Of a DNA stretch of 64,000 nt, positions 16,066 to 24,473 are shown piece after piece. Source of the stretch: Frigoribacterium sp. PhB116. GTDB lineage: Bacteria > Actinomycetota > Actinomycetes > Actinomycetales > Microbacteriaceae. Under the pieces are notes generated by a model. That model was not told where the DNA came from. It did no database searches and saw only the letters and a list, made by a program, of their open reading frames with translations. Position 1 is the first letter of the stretch, and the number at the start of each line of letters is the position of its first letter. The position numbers and the translations under genes are program-made. The DNA lies in NCBI RefSeq assembly GCF_004364285.1, contig NZ_SOBE01000005.1, positions 1-64,000 of the forward strand, read 5' to 3'.

Positions 16066-17373
16066 ATGACCGACAAGGGCACCAACCTCGACCCGTGGTA
16101 CGACTCGTACGCCGACCGCACGGCCGGCCTGAGCGCCTCCGAGGTCCGAGCCCTCTTCGCCGTCGCCAGCCGACCCGAGGTCGTCTCCCTGGCCGGTGGC
16201 ATGCCGTTCGTCTCCGCCCTGCCGCGCGAGCTCGTGACCGGGGCGATCGACCGCGTGATGTCGCAGAACGGCGGGGCGATGGCCCTGCAGTACGGCTCCG
16301 GGCAGGGCACCCCGGCCATCCGCGAGCACATCATGCAGATCATGGCGATGGAGGGCATCCGGGGCAGCGCCGACGACGTCGTCGTGACCACGGGCTCCCA
16401 GCAAGCCCTCGACCTGGTGACCCGGCTGTTCGTCAACCCGGGCGACGTCGTGCTGGCCGAGTCGCCCAGCTACGTGGGCGCCCTGGGCGTCTTCAAGGCC
16501 TACCAGGCCGATGTCTCGCACGTCGCGACCGACGCCGAGGGCCTCGTGCCGGAGGCGCTGCGAGAGACGATCGCGCGGGTCAGGTCCGAGGGCCGCACCA
16601 TCAAGTTCCTCTACACGATCCCCAACTTCCACAACCCGGCCGGCGTGACGCTGACCTGGGCTCGCCGGCTCGAGATCCTCGAGATCTGCCGCGACGCCGG
16701 CATCCTCGTCCTCGAGGACAACCCGTACGGCCTCCTGTACTTCGATCAGCCGGCCCCCCAGGCCATGCGCTCGGTCGACGACGAGGGCGTCATCTACCTC
16801 GGCTCGTTCTCCAAGACGCTCGCGCCCGGCTTCCGCGTCGGCTGGGCCCTCGCCCCGCACGCCATCCGCGAGAAGCTCATCCTCGCCAACGAGTCCGCGA
16901 CGCTCTCGCCGAACTCGTTCGGCCAGTTCGTCATCACCGAGTACCTCGACCAGGCCGACTGGCGCGGTCAGATCGAGTCGTTCCGCGGCCTCTACCGCGA
17001 GCGTCGGGACGCCATGATCTCGGCGCTGGGGGAGTACCTCCCGTCGCTCAGCTGGACCGTGCCCGACGGCGGCTTCTTCGTCTGGGTCACCCTGCCCGAC
17101 GAGCTCGATTCGAAGGCGATGCTGCCCCGCGCCGTCAAGGAGCTGGTCGCGTACACGCCGGGCACGGCGTTCTTCGCCGACGGCGGCGGCCGTCAGAACA
17201 TCCGGCTGTCGTTCTGCTACCCGACGCCTGAGTCGATCCGGGCCGGCATCGCCCGGCTCGCGACCGTGGTCAACGGCGAGCTCGACCTGCTCGCGACGTT
17301 CTCCGGTGCCCGCCTCGGCTCGCCCCTGACGATGCGCACCGGCGTGTCGACACCGCCGCCGAACACCAACTGA
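16066..17373 (+). CDS. PLP-dependent aminotransferase (class I/II)
   Basis: A 435-residue fold-type I aminotransferase without a GntR-type DNA-binding domain. The pyridoxal-phosphate lysine lies in SFSKTLAPGFRVGW (about residue 247); the cofactor-binding TTGSQQALDL and IPNFHNPAGVT (Asn/Pro loop) are present, and RLSFCYP holds the substrate carboxylate arginine. Its closest general resemblance is to 2-aminoadipate or aromatic aminotransferases; the substrate is not assigned. A candidate -10 is TATCCT (16027-16032) and an AGGGA site precedes the ATG. The gene precedes the Ddl-like ligase by 64 bp, so the two may act together. Confidence 0.85.
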   Translation: MTDKGTNLDPWYDSYADRTAGLSASEVRALFAVASRPEVVSLAGGMPFVSALPRELVTGAIDRVMSQNGGAMALQYGSGQGTPAIREHIMQIMAMEGIRGSADDVVVTTGSQQALDLVTRLFVNPGDVVLAESPSYVGALGVFKAYQADVSHVATDAEGLVPEALRETIARVRSEGRTIKFLYTIPNFHNPAGVTLTWARRLEILEICRDAGILVLEDNPYGLLYFDQPAPQAMRSVDDEGVIYLGSFSKTLAPGFRVGWALAPHAIREKLILANESATLSPNSFGQFVITEYLDQADWRGQIESFRGLYRERRDAMISALGEYLPSLSWTVPDGGFFVWVTLPDELDSKAMLPRAVKELVAYTPGTAFFADGGGRQNIRLSFCYPTPESIRAGIARLATVVNGELDLLATFSGARLGSPLTMRTGVSTPPPNTN

Positions 17374-17437
17374 TCAGCACTTAAGCAGAAACGCCGCCAC
17401 GGGACGACCACGTGGCCGATCCACGAGAGAGAGCCCG

Positions 17438-18397
17438 ATGACACAGAGCGCCGTCAAGAAGGTCACCGTGCTTGCCGGGGGCATCTCCCACGAGCGGGAC
17501 GTCTCGCTGAGGTCGGGGAGGCGCGTGGTCGACAGCCTCGTCGCGAACGGCATCGAGGTCGACCTGCGCGATCCCGACGCCTCCCTGCTCGGACACCTGA
17601 CCACCACCCGACCCGACGTCATCTGGCCCGCCCTGCACGGCGCCAGCGGCGAGGACGGCGCCCTCCGTGGTCTGCTCGAGGCGCTGGACATCCCCTTCGT
17701 CGGCAGCAGCTCGGCGGCGGCGCGGCTCGCGTGGGACAAGCCGACCGCGAAGGAGCTCGCGCACCGCGCCGGGGTCCGGACGCCCCGGGGCATCACCCTC
17801 TCGCACGACTCCTTCCGTGAGCTCGGCGCGGCCGGGGTACTCGCCGCCATCTCGGAAGAGCACCCGGTCCCCGTCGTCGTGAAGCCAGCCCGGGGCGGCT
17901 CGGCGCAGGGCGTCACCGTCGTCGAATCCGCTGATCAGCTGCCCCGAGCGATGGTGGACGCCTACACGTACTGCGACGACGTGATCGTCGAGCAGAAGAT
18001 CACCGGCACCGAGATCGCGGTCGGCGTCATCGACACGGGCGACGGCCCCTCCGCCCTGCCGGCCGTCGAGATCGTCCCTCGCAACGGCGTCTACGGCTTC
18101 GAGGCCCGGTACAACGCGGGCGAGACGACGTTCTTCACCCCGGCCCGCCTCGATGCCCGGGCGCAGGAGGCGGCGGCCCAGACCGCCGTGACCGTGCACC
18201 GGGCTCTCGGCCTCCGCCACCTCTCCCGGGTCGACCTGATCGTCGATGCGGCGGGCACCCCGTGGTTCCTCGAGGTGAACGTCCTGCCCGGCCTGACTGA
18301 GACCTCGCTCGTCCCCATGGCCCTCGATGCCGCTGGCTTCGAGCTCGGTCTGGTCTACGCCGCTCTCGCCGAGAAGGCCGTCCTCGACCACGCGTGA
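17438..18397 (+). CDS. D-alanine--D-alanine ligase-like ATP-grasp enzyme
   Basis: A 319-residue ATP-grasp protein of the Ddl family. The N-terminal VTVLAGGISHERDVSLRSGR, the substrate-loop WPALHGASGEDGALRGLLEA, the ATP-binding VVKPARGGSAQGV and the C-terminal FLEVNVLPGLTETSLVPM all match D-Ala-D-Ala ligases. Chromosomes usually encode the housekeeping Ddl with other cell-wall genes, so this may be a second copy or a ligase of altered specificity. It is transcribed toward the parS region and ends in a terminator that overlaps a parS site. Confidence 0.75.
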   Translation: MTQSAVKKVTVLAGGISHERDVSLRSGRRVVDSLVANGIEVDLRDPDASLLGHLTTTRPDVIWPALHGASGEDGALRGLLEALDIPFVGSSSAAARLAWDKPTAKELAHRAGVRTPRGITLSHDSFRELGAAGVLAAISEEHPVPVVVKPARGGSAQGVTVVESADQLPRAMVDAYTYCDDVIVEQKITGTEIAVGVIDTGDGPSALPAVEIVPRNGVYGFEARYNAGETTFFTPARLDARAQEAAAQTAVTVHRALGLRHLSRVDLIVDAAGTPWFLEVNVLPGLTETSLVPMALDAAGFELGLVYAALAEKAVLDHA

Positions 18398-18400
18398 CAC

Positions 18401-18416
18401 TGTTTCACGTGAAACG
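18401..18416. promoter_or_regulatory. parS site 1
   Basis: TGTTTCACGTGAAACG differs from the consensus parS palindrome TGTTTCACGTGAAACA only at the last base. It is the loading site for ParB clamps near the origin. It begins 4 nt after the ligase stop, and its last five bases form part of the terminator stem. Confidence 0.95.
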
Positions 18417-18447
18417 CCCGCCCTCTCGTTCGAGAGGGCGGGCGTTT
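18412..18447 (+). terminator. Terminator overlapping parS 1
   Basis: A perfect 16-bp stem pairs AAACGCCCGCCCTCTC (18412-18427) with GAGAGGGCGGGCGTTT (18432-18447) around GTTC, ending in TTT. The left arm starts inside parS 1. Confidence 0.85.
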
Positions 18448-18695
18448 CGCGCGGAACGCAAGTGGCGGAACTGGCCGCTGCGAGATAGGCCGACACGCGA
18501 TTGCCTGCCGTCACGGGCGCACAGAACTGCAGATGAGATGCAGGGTCCGCCCGACCGACGGGGCCCGAGATTACCAATGACGAGATGCTCGTCCTTGTCG
18601 TTCGGACGGGGCGGGCGCCTGCCGTGCACTCGGGCGATCCACCGGGCCGCGAGCCATCGGCCATCCCGCGCCTGCCCCCTCTGTCCAGAGAAGAA
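18448..18695. other. Spacer between parS 1 and parS 2
   Basis: About 250 bp without a gene I can support. A minus-strand frame across it begins inside the parS palindrome (VSRET-type residues) and has no family resemblance. Confidence 0.5.
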
Positions 18696-18711
18696 CGTTT
18701 CACGTGAAACA
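18696..18711. promoter_or_regulatory. parS site 2
   Basis: CGTTTCACGTGAAACA carries the 14-base TTTCACGTGAAA core and matches the consensus at 15 of 16 positions. Confidence 0.95.
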
Positions 18712-18746
18712 GCGACCACCCGGTGGATTGAGCCTGCGTCCGGAGC

Positions 18747-18784
18747 GAAACGCCCGCCTCGTCCGGAGAGAGAGCGGGCGTTTC
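18747..18784 (-). terminator. Terminator of parAB overlapping parS 3
   Basis: GAAACGCCCGC (18747-18757) pairs with GCGGGCGTTTC (18774-18784). The hairpin lies 42 nt beyond the parB stop. Six bases of the right arm (18779-18784) are the left part of parS 3, mirroring the arrangement at parS 1. Confidence 0.7.
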
Positions 18785-18794
18785 ACGTGAAACA
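18779..18794. promoter_or_regulatory. parS site 3
   Basis: CGTTTCACGTGAAACA, 15 of 16 to consensus, 32 nt downstream of parB. Confidence 0.95.
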
Positions 18795-18825
18795 AACCGT
18801 GACCGAGTCGACTAGGCCGCCAGGG

Positions 18826-19788
18826 CTACTGGGAGAACGGATCCTGCCCCAGCGCAGCGAGGATCCGGTTGAGATCCTGCATCGAGGCGAAGTCGATGGC
18901 GATCGAGCCCTTCCTGGCCCCCATCTTGACCTTCACCTTGGTCTCGAGCCGATCCCCGAGGTTCTCGGCGACCTCGTCGAGATGAGCCTGGTGACGCCCG
19001 ACAGCAGCCCGGGTCGTGCGGGGCTTGATGCTCGTGCCCGCGGCCGCGGCCTCGGCGGCACGCACCGACAGGTCCTCGTTGACGATCTTGTCGGCTAGTC
19101 GTTCCATCAGGAGCGAGTCACCGGTCGACAGGATGGCCCGGGCATGGCCCGCCGACAAGACGCCCGACGCCACTCGCCGCTGCACGCTCGCAGGGAGGCG
19201 GAGGAGGCGAAGGGTGTTCGAGATCTGTGGCCGGCTGCGGCCGATGCGGCTCGACAGCTCCTCCTGCGTGATGCCGAAGTCTGCGAGGAGTTGCTGATAG
19301 GCGGATGCTTCTTCAAGCGGGTTCAGCTCCGCTCGGTGCAGGTTCTCGAGCAGGGCGTCGCGGAGCATCGACTCGTCGGCGGTCTCCTTGACGATCGCGG
19401 GGATCGTCGCCAGGCCCAGCTGCTTCGTGGCCCGCAGACGTCTCTCGCCCATGACGAGCTCGTACTGCGCAGCCGCGGCGGCACCCTTGGCGGAGGCGTC
19501 GCGGGGGAGGGGGCGCACCACGATGGGCTGGAGGACACCGACCTCGCGGATGCTGGTGACCAGCTCAGCCAGCTCCTCCTCGCGGAACTCCGCACGGGGC
19601 TGCTGCGCGTTGGGCACGACGTCGAGCGGGTTGAGGTTGGCGAGCCGAGCGCCTGGCACCGCCACCAGCTCGTCAGCAGTCTGCTGTCCGGTCGGGAAGA
19701 AGACGTCGACGGGCCTGTCCTGGCCTTCTTCTGCCACGGGGATGAGGGCGCCGATGCCGCGCCCGAGACCCGTTCTCTTGGTTGCCAC
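18826..19788 (-). CDS. parB: Chromosome partitioning protein ParB
   Basis: A 320-residue CTP-dependent DNA clamp that loads at parS and organises the origin for segregation. The N terminus has the ParA-stimulating basic stretch (KRTGLGRGIGALI), followed by the CTP-binding QPRAEF and GERRLRA motifs, the helix-turn-helix (TQEELSSRIGRSRPQISNTLRL) and a C-terminal dimerisation domain. Its GTG start overlaps the parA stop by one base, so the two are translationally coupled. Five parS sites flank the pair. Confidence 0.96.
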   Translation of the reverse strand: MATKRTGLGRGIGALIPVAEEGQDRPVDVFFPTGQQTADELVAVPGARLANLNPLDVVPNAQQPRAEFREEELAELVTSIREVGVLQPIVVRPLPRDASAKGAAAAAQYELVMGERRLRATKQLGLATIPAIVKETADESMLRDALLENLHRAELNPLEEASAYQQLLADFGITQEELSSRIGRSRPQISNTLRLLRLPASVQRRVASGVLSAGHARAILSTGDSLLMERLADKIVNEDLSVRAAEAAAAGTSIKPRTTRAAVGRHQAHLDEVAENLGDRLETKVKVKMGARKGSIAIDFASMQDLNRILAALGQDPFSQ

Positions 19789-20690
19789 TACTGGGGTGCT
19801 CCTCGTCGTGCTAGTTCTGCTGCGGCCTCGAGGTACGAGATCGAGCCGGGTGAGTTCGTGTCGTAGCTGATGACCGTCTGACCATAGCCGGGCGCCTCGC
19901 TGATGCGGACGGACCTAGGGATGAGAGTGTCCAGCGCCTCGGCCGGGAAGTGCTCGCGCACGTCCGCGACGACCTGTCTCGCCAGGTTCGTGCGCCCGTC
20001 GTACATGGTCAACAGGATGCTCGAGACCTGGAGGGTCGGGTTGAGGTGCTTCTCGATCAACTGGATGTTGCGGAGCAACTGGCTGAGCCCCTCCAGTGCG
20101 TAGTACTCGCACTGGATCGGGATGAGCACCTCGCCGGCCGCGACGAACGCGTTGATGGTCAGCAGTCCGAGCGAAGGCGGGCAGTCGATGAAGACGTAGT
20201 CGAACCGCTCGCCCGCCGCCTCCGTGGCCGACAGGTAAGCGTCGAGCTGAGTACGGAGCCTCTGCTCACGGGCCACGAGCGACACGAGCTCGATCTCGGC
20301 CCCCGCCAGGTGGATGGTCGCGGGCACGCAGTACAGGTCGGGGAACTCAGGACTCTGCTGCACGACGTCGGAGATGTCACCCTCGTTCACGATCACGTCG
20401 TAGACACTGGGAGTCTCCGCACGGTGCTCCACCCCGAGTGCGGTCGACGCGTTCCCCTGCGGGTCGAGGTCGATCACGAGCACGCGAGCGCCGCTCCGAG
20501 CGAGGGCGGCAGCCAGGTTGACCGTCGTCGTCGTCTTGCCCACCCCGCCCTTCTGGTTCGAGACGGTCAGGATGCGTGTCTTGGCCGGCGCGGGGAGCGG
20601 GTCCTTCGACAATGCTTCGCGCCGACGGCGGAGATCAGCGAGCTCGCGCGCCAGAGGAGTGCTGTCGTCGTACTCCGTGGATGAACTCAC
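19788..20690 (-). CDS. parA: Chromosome partitioning ATPase ParA
   Basis: A 300-residue deviant-Walker ATPase that binds DNA non-specifically and moves ParB-parS complexes. It has the signature KGGVGKTTTTVNLA, the Walker A' and B motifs (DLDPQGNAST; FIDCPPSLG) and the IQCEYYALEGL helix. I prefer the GTG at 20690, preceded by CGGAGA, to the ATG at 20705, which abuts parS 4 and has no ribosome-binding site; the later start gives VSSSTEYDD. Confidence 0.95.
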   Translation of the reverse strand: MSSSTEYDDSTPLARELADLRRRREALSKDPLPAPAKTRILTVSNQKGGVGKTTTTVNLAAALARSGARVLVIDLDPQGNASTALGVEHRAETPSVYDVIVNEGDISDVVQQSPEFPDLYCVPATIHLAGAEIELVSLVAREQRLRTQLDAYLSATEAAGERFDYVFIDCPPSLGLLTINAFVAAGEVLIPIQCEYYALEGLSQLLRNIQLIEKHLNPTLQVSSILLTMYDGRTNLARQVVADVREHFPAEALDTLIPRSVRISEAPGYGQTVISYDTNSPGSISYLEAAAELARRGAPQ

Positions 20691-20710
20691 CGGGGATCTC
20701 CGCATCGCTG

Positions 20711-20726
20711 TGTTTCACGTGAAACG
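20711..20726. promoter_or_regulatory. parS site 4
   Basis: TGTTTCACGTGAAACG, 15 of 16 to consensus. It lies about 20 bp upstream of the preferred parA start, within the probable promoter, so ParB binding could feed back on parAB expression. Confidence 0.95.
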
Positions 20727-20833
20727 GCCTCGCGCACGGTCATGATCGACGATGATCATGACTGCTGAGCCGAGCCTCCACTCTATCTCGCCGGGTCGTG
20801 CTGACAGGCATCGGAGCTCCCCAATCGTGCCCA

Positions 20834-20849
20834 CGTTTCACGTGAAACG
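20834..20849. promoter_or_regulatory. parS site 5
   Basis: CGTTTCACGTGAAACG is fully palindromic and matches 14 of 16 consensus positions. It is the fifth site within 2.45 kb. Confidence 0.93.
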
Positions 20850-21197
20850 AGAGGCGAGTGCTGGCGCGGGATGTGCGAGACGAGCGCGAGACATGCTTGT
20901 GCACAGGCTCGCCAACATGTGCATAACTATGTCGCACGCGCGTCGAACTAGCCGCTGGCAGGTCGTCCCGCCCCCATGACGAGCCATGCCGGACGAGCGC
21001 TCGTGCTCCGGACCCGAGAACGCCGAGATCAACGCAATTTCAGCGGAAGCCGGTAAATACCCTGATCAAAGGCAGTGTGCAACTAGATCGACGGGCAGGC
21101 CGCTGTCAGACCACGATCAGCGACGTGCCGGGCGGTGGATCACCCGCGGCGCCCAGATCGCTTCCTGTGGAGCCGGCCGGCGCCTCCTCGGCCCTCG
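20850..21197. other. Intergenic region between parS 5 and rsmG
   Basis: About 350 bp without a supported gene. It holds two DnaA-box variants, TTGTGCACA (20897-20905) and TGTGCATAA (20918-20926), each one base from the Escherichia coli-type box, an AT-richer patch near 21030-21065 and one AGGAGGCGC-type 9-mer (21180-21188). Confidence 0.45.
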
Positions 21198-21848
21198 TCA
21201 GTCGAGGGTGGCTCGGAACACCCGGGTCGTCTCTGCAGGGTCGACGACCCCGACGCCGAGCTCGAGCACCTCGACGTCCACCAGGTGCGTCCGGGCGATG
21301 ACCTTGCGGGCCGCCTCGACCTCCTGATCGACGCGCGCGCCCTTCATCAAGATCAGCTCGCCACCGGTCTTGACGAGTCGGGCCGTCAGCGGGATCAGCT
21401 TGGCCAGCGCCGACACGGCACGCGCGGTCGCCTGGTCGAGCCAGGCGTCGAGCTCGACGTCCTCCGCGCGAGCCCGGACCACCTCGACGTTGGTCAGGCC
21501 GAGACGCTCGGCCTCGGCGGAGAGCCAGTCGGTCCGTCGCTCCATCGGCTCGATGAGCAGGAGGGTCGTGTCCGGGCGCGCGGCTGCCAGCACCAAGCCG
21601 GGCAGGCCGGCGCCGGAGCCGATGTCTCCCACACGCGCACCCGATCGGAGGAGCGGCGCGACCAGCCCCGAGTTGACCACGTGACGTGTCCACAAGCGGG
21701 GGAGCTCGAGGGGTCCGATCAGCCCGAGCTCCTCGCCGTGCTGGGCGAGGTCGGCGGTGAACTGTCGGACGACCTCGAGGCGGTCGCCGAAGATCTCCCG
21801 CGCGACGGCGGGCTCGGCCTCGAGGAGGCCCGCCTGGTCGGTGCTCAC
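21198..21848 (-). CDS. rsmG: 16S rRNA m7G527 methyltransferase RsmG
   Basis: A 216-residue SAM-dependent enzyme (formerly GidB) that methylates G527 of 16S rRNA; its loss gives low-level streptomycin resistance in several bacteria. It has the HVVNSGLV segment and the SAM-binding GDIGSGAGLPGLVLA motif; RAVSALAKLIPL and GGELILMKG follow. The GTG start at 21848 lies 7 bp after the jag stop. A much longer frame continues upstream to 22094 but that part is the shadow of jag. Confidence 0.95.
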   Translation of the reverse strand: MSTDQAGLLEAEPAVAREIFGDRLEVVRQFTADLAQHGEELGLIGPLELPRLWTRHVVNSGLVAPLLRSGARVGDIGSGAGLPGLVLAAARPDTTLLLIEPMERRTDWLSAEAERLGLTNVEVVRARAEDVELDAWLDQATARAVSALAKLIPLTARLVKTGGELILMKGARVDQEVEAARKVIARTHLVDVEVLELGVGVVDPAETTRVFRATLD

Positions 21849-21855
21849 GATCGCG

Positions 21856-22446
21856 TCAGCCGCGCTTGATGACGGTGTGCCGGTCGCGGCCCTCGCCCTC
21901 GGACTCCGAGACGAAGCCGCGGGCGGCGACGATGTCGTGCACCAGCTTGCGCTCGTACGACGACATGGGCGGCAGGGACGCCGCCTCCGCGCCTTCCTCG
22001 AGACGCTCGACGGCCCGGTCGACCATGGCCCCGAGCTCGGCCTCGCGGGTCTGCCGCGACCCGCCGATGTCGAGGATGAGACGGGAGAACTCACCGGTCT
22101 TCGTCTGCACGGCGATGCGGGTCAGCTCCTGGAGGGCCGTGACCGTGTCGGGCTTCGACAGCGTCCGCAGCGACCCCTCACCGGAGGCGTCGACCGAGAT
22201 GTACGATCGGCCGCCGCGGACCTCGATGTCGATGTCGCCGTCGAAGTCGCAGATGTCGAGGAGCTCCTCGATGTAGTCGGCGGCGATCTCGCCCTCGTCG
22301 ATGACGGACGCGGCGTCGGCCGCGTCGGCCGCGCCGGAGGTGCGCTGCCGGTCGTCCGTGACCGTCGCCTCCTCGGCTGCCGCCGCGGTGCCCTCGGGCA
22401 GGTCGGCGCCGGTGGTGTCGATGTCGGCAGTGTCGTTGTCGGTCAT
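21856..22446 (-). CDS. jag: Jag/KhpB family RNA-binding protein (KH and R3H domains)
   Basis: A 196-residue protein. The first 50 residues are acidic and low in complexity; a KH domain (about 55-125, DGDIDIEVRGGRSYISV) and an R3H domain (about 130-196, with the R-x3-H motif in ERKLVHDIV) follow. Family members bind RNA and influence cell division and elongation in Gram-positives. It lies between yidC and rsmG in the usual order. A GGAAGAGG site precedes the ATG. Confidence 0.92.
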   Translation of the reverse strand: MTDNDTADIDTTGADLPEGTAAAAEEATVTDDRQRTSGAADAADAASVIDEGEIAADYIEELLDICDFDGDIDIEVRGGRSYISVDASGEGSLRTLSKPDTVTALQELTRIAVQTKTGEFSRLILDIGGSRQTREAELGAMVDRAVERLEEGAEAASLPPMSSYERKLVHDIVAARGFVSESEGEGRDRHTVIKRG

Positions 22447-22541
22447 GCTCGTCGCCTCTTCCGGGTAGATCGGTCACACGTCGCCGGCATCGCCTGCCGG
22501 ACGTGCTCCCCCCGCACGAGGCAGGGGGAGCACGGCGCTGC

Positions 22542-23504
22542 TTACTTCTTGGCGCCGTTCTGCTTCTTCGCGCGGTTCTTGCCGACGGGCTGCGCGCGCT
22601 GCGTCGCCTTCGGCACGGCGGGGGCGGACTCGATCTCGGTGACGGTGATGTCGCCGAGCCCGAGGCCCTTGCGCTGGGCCTTCTTCGCGAGACGTTCCTC
22701 CCGGGCGAGGGCCGCCTCGCTGCCGGGGGTGGGCATGTTCCGGATGACGATGAACTGCTGCGCCATCGTCCAGATGTTCGAGGTCAGCCAGTAGAACATG
22801 ACGCCGAGGGGGAACGAGAGGCCCGAGAAGACGAACACGAGGGGGAGGAAGTAGAGCAGCATCCGCTGCTGCTTGAACATCGGGCTCGCCTTGGTCTCGG
22901 GCGACATGTTCTTCGAGACGATCTGCAGCTGCGTGATGAACTGCGACGCGGTCATGACGACGACCATGATGCCGGCCATCAGCCGGACCTCCCAGGTCGT
23001 GGCGCCGAGGAAGGTCTCCTTGAGCGGTGCGCCGAAGAGCGAGGACTCGCCGAACGAGGTGGAGAGCGCCTGGCTGAGGAGGCCGATGCCGACCTTGTCC
23101 TGCTGGGCGTTGTGCAGCACCGTGTAGAGGCTGAAGAAGATCGGCATCTGGATGAGGAGCGGCAGGCAGGAGCTGAGCGGGTTCGTGCCCGTGTCCTTGT
23201 AGAGCGCCATGGTCTCGCGCGACATCGCCTCGCGGCTGAACTGGTCGCGCTTGCCCTTGTACTTGTCCTGGATCTTCTTGAGCCGGGGAGCGATCTCCAT
23301 CATGCGTCGCTGGCTCTTGATCTGGCGGACGAAGATCGGGATGAGGGCAGCTCGGACGACGAGCACGAGGCCGACGATCGACAGGACCCAGGTGCTGCCG
23401 GCGGCCGTGTCCATGCCGAGCGCGGTGAGCACGTTGTGGAAGCCCACGAGGATCGCCTCGACGACCCACCTGAGGGGCCAGAGGATGGTTCCGATGAAGT
23501 CCAT
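22542..23504 (-). CDS. yidC: Membrane protein insertase YidC
   Basis: A 320-residue Oxa1/YidC insertase that helps membrane proteins enter the bilayer, alone or with SecYEG. Several transmembrane helices are visible (about 35-55, 115-135, 175-200, 220-260). The hydrophilic-groove arginine lies in VVRAALIPIFVRQIKSQRRM, and MPIFFSLYTVL matches the family core. There is no lipoprotein signal and no large periplasmic domain, as in Gram-positive versions. The tail is basic and Lys-rich, suited to ribosome contact. It begins 10 bp after yidD. Confidence 0.95.
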   Translation of the reverse strand: MDFIGTILWPLRWVVEAILVGFHNVLTALGMDTAAGSTWVLSIVGLVLVVRAALIPIFVRQIKSQRRMMEIAPRLKKIQDKYKGKRDQFSREAMSRETMALYKDTGTNPLSSCLPLLIQMPIFFSLYTVLHNAQQDKVGIGLLSQALSTSFGESSLFGAPLKETFLGATTWEVRLMAGIMVVVMTASQFITQLQIVSKNMSPETKASPMFKQQRMLLYFLPLVFVFSGLSFPLGVMFYWLTSNIWTMAQQFIVIRNMPTPGSEAALAREERLAKKAQRKGLGLGDITVTEIESAPAVPKATQRAQPVGKNRAKKQNGAKK

Positions 23505-23514
23505 GGTGTTCGGG

Positions 23515-23877
23515 TCAGCCCTTTCCGTGGCTCTGGACGATGAGACGGGGCACGCCGCTCGGGGCGGACGCGACCACGTCGGATCGAGGGACCACGAAGC
23601 CGAAGGCCGTGGTGGTGTACTTCTGTCGCCGGGGCGGGGTCACGTCGTCGATGCCGCCGGCAGCCCAGGGGTTGCAGCGTCCGATCCGCCATGCGCCCAT
23701 CGCCGAGCCCCGCACGACGCCGTGCTGCTGGATGGCCTCGAGCGCGTACCGCGAGCAGGACGGGTGGTACCGGCAGACCTCGCCGTAGAGGGGAGAGACG
23801 ACGGCCCGGTAGGCGCGGAGCAGCACGACGCACACGTTGCGCGGCAGCAACGTCACGAACTGCACCGCTTGCTTCAC
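23515..23877 (-). CDS. yidD: Membrane protein insertion efficiency factor YidD
   Basis: A 120-residue protein with the YidD core: LLRAYRAVVSPLYGEVCRYHPSCSRYALEAIQQHG, then WRIGRCNPWAAGGIDDV. It has three conserved cysteines and an amphipathic N-terminal helix and sits at the inner face of the membrane. The C-terminal extension of about 35 residues is longer than in the minimal 70-85 residue family. Its GTG start overlaps the rnpA stop (GTGA). Confidence 0.93.
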   Translation of the reverse strand: MKQAVQFVTLLPRNVCVVLLRAYRAVVSPLYGEVCRYHPSCSRYALEAIQQHGVVRGSAMGAWRIGRCNPWAAGGIDDVTPPRRQKYTTTAFGFVVPRSDVVASAPSGVPRLIVQSHGKG

Positions 23878-24209
23878 TGTCCCACGACCTTGTCGACGAC
23901 CCCCGAGATATCCCTGAGCAGGGTAGACCACGGAACGTCCAGGCTGCCTGGCAGTGCCCGGACGACCACGTCGGTGCCCGGCGGCACCCCCGGGAGGATG
24001 TCGTGGCACACGTGCTTGAGCCTCCGACGGACGGTGTTGCGCGCCACGGCGTTGCCGACCGTCTTGGCCACGATGAAGCCGAACCGGACCAGGTCGTCGT
24101 CTCGACGACGCACGTAGACGACCGAGTGCGCCGTGCCCGACTTGCGGCCACGGCGCACTGTGTTGCGGTAGTCGTCTGCGCGGACGATCCGGTTGGCCCG
24201 GGCCAACAC
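23874..24209 (-). CDS. rnpA: Ribonuclease P protein component
   Basis: A 111-residue basic protein that assists the RNase P RNA in removing 5' leaders from pre-tRNAs. The RNR motif region reads GNAVARNTVRRRLKHVCHDI, and FGFIVAKTVG lies before it. It begins with GTG, 8 bp after rpmH, and overlaps yidD by 4 bp. Confidence 0.95.
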   Translation of the reverse strand: MLARANRIVRADDYRNTVRRGRKSGTAHSVVYVRRRDDDLVRFGFIVAKTVGNAVARNTVRRRLKHVCHDILPGVPPGTDVVVRALPGSLDVPWSTLLRDISGVVDKVVGQ

Positions 24210-24217
24210 GGAGGCTG

Positions 24218-24355
24218 CTACGCGGAGAGCTCGGTGCGGCCCTTGCCGCGGCGGTGCGCCAGGATGGCGCGGCCGGCACGGGTGCGCATGCGGGCACGGA
24301 AACCGTGCTTCTTGGCGCGGCGGCGGTTGTTCGGCTGGAACGTTCTCTTGCTCAT
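24218..24355 (-). CDS. rpmH: 50S ribosomal protein bL34
   Basis: A 45-residue, highly basic protein reading [19 protein letters not shown] and continuing to the end GRTELSA. This is the universal bL34 sequence and length. It leads the rpmH-rnpA-yidD-yidC-jag-rsmG operon. CTGGAGAG lies before the ATG. Confidence 0.97.
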   Translation of the reverse strand: MSKRTFQPNNRRRAKKHGFRARMRTRAGRAILAHRRGKGRTELSA

Positions 24356-24444
24356 GGTGTTCTCTCCAGGGGGATGCGGACCTGGCCTGGTGCCGTGATC
24401 CGAGAAGTCTTCGTCAGCCGAGTCGGCTGGGATTCAACTGATTA

Positions 24445-24473
24445 AAAGTACGCGGCTTCTGTCCTGCGGTCAA
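24445..24473 (-). promoter_or_regulatory. rpmH promoter
   Basis: On the minus strand TTGACC (24473-24468) and TACTTT (24450-24445) are 17 nt apart, one of the best promoter matches in the window. Transcription would start about 80 nt before rpmH. Confidence 0.7.

Noticed and set aside
18405-18719. Minus-strand frame between parS sites starting MVAVSRETFF
   Set aside because: The start is simply the translation of the parS palindrome, and the rest is unrelated to any family and rich in Arg and Pro.
21849-22094. N-terminal extension of RsmG
   Set aside because: This part lies within jag in another frame and reads as Ser/Arg/Pro-rich shadow sequence.
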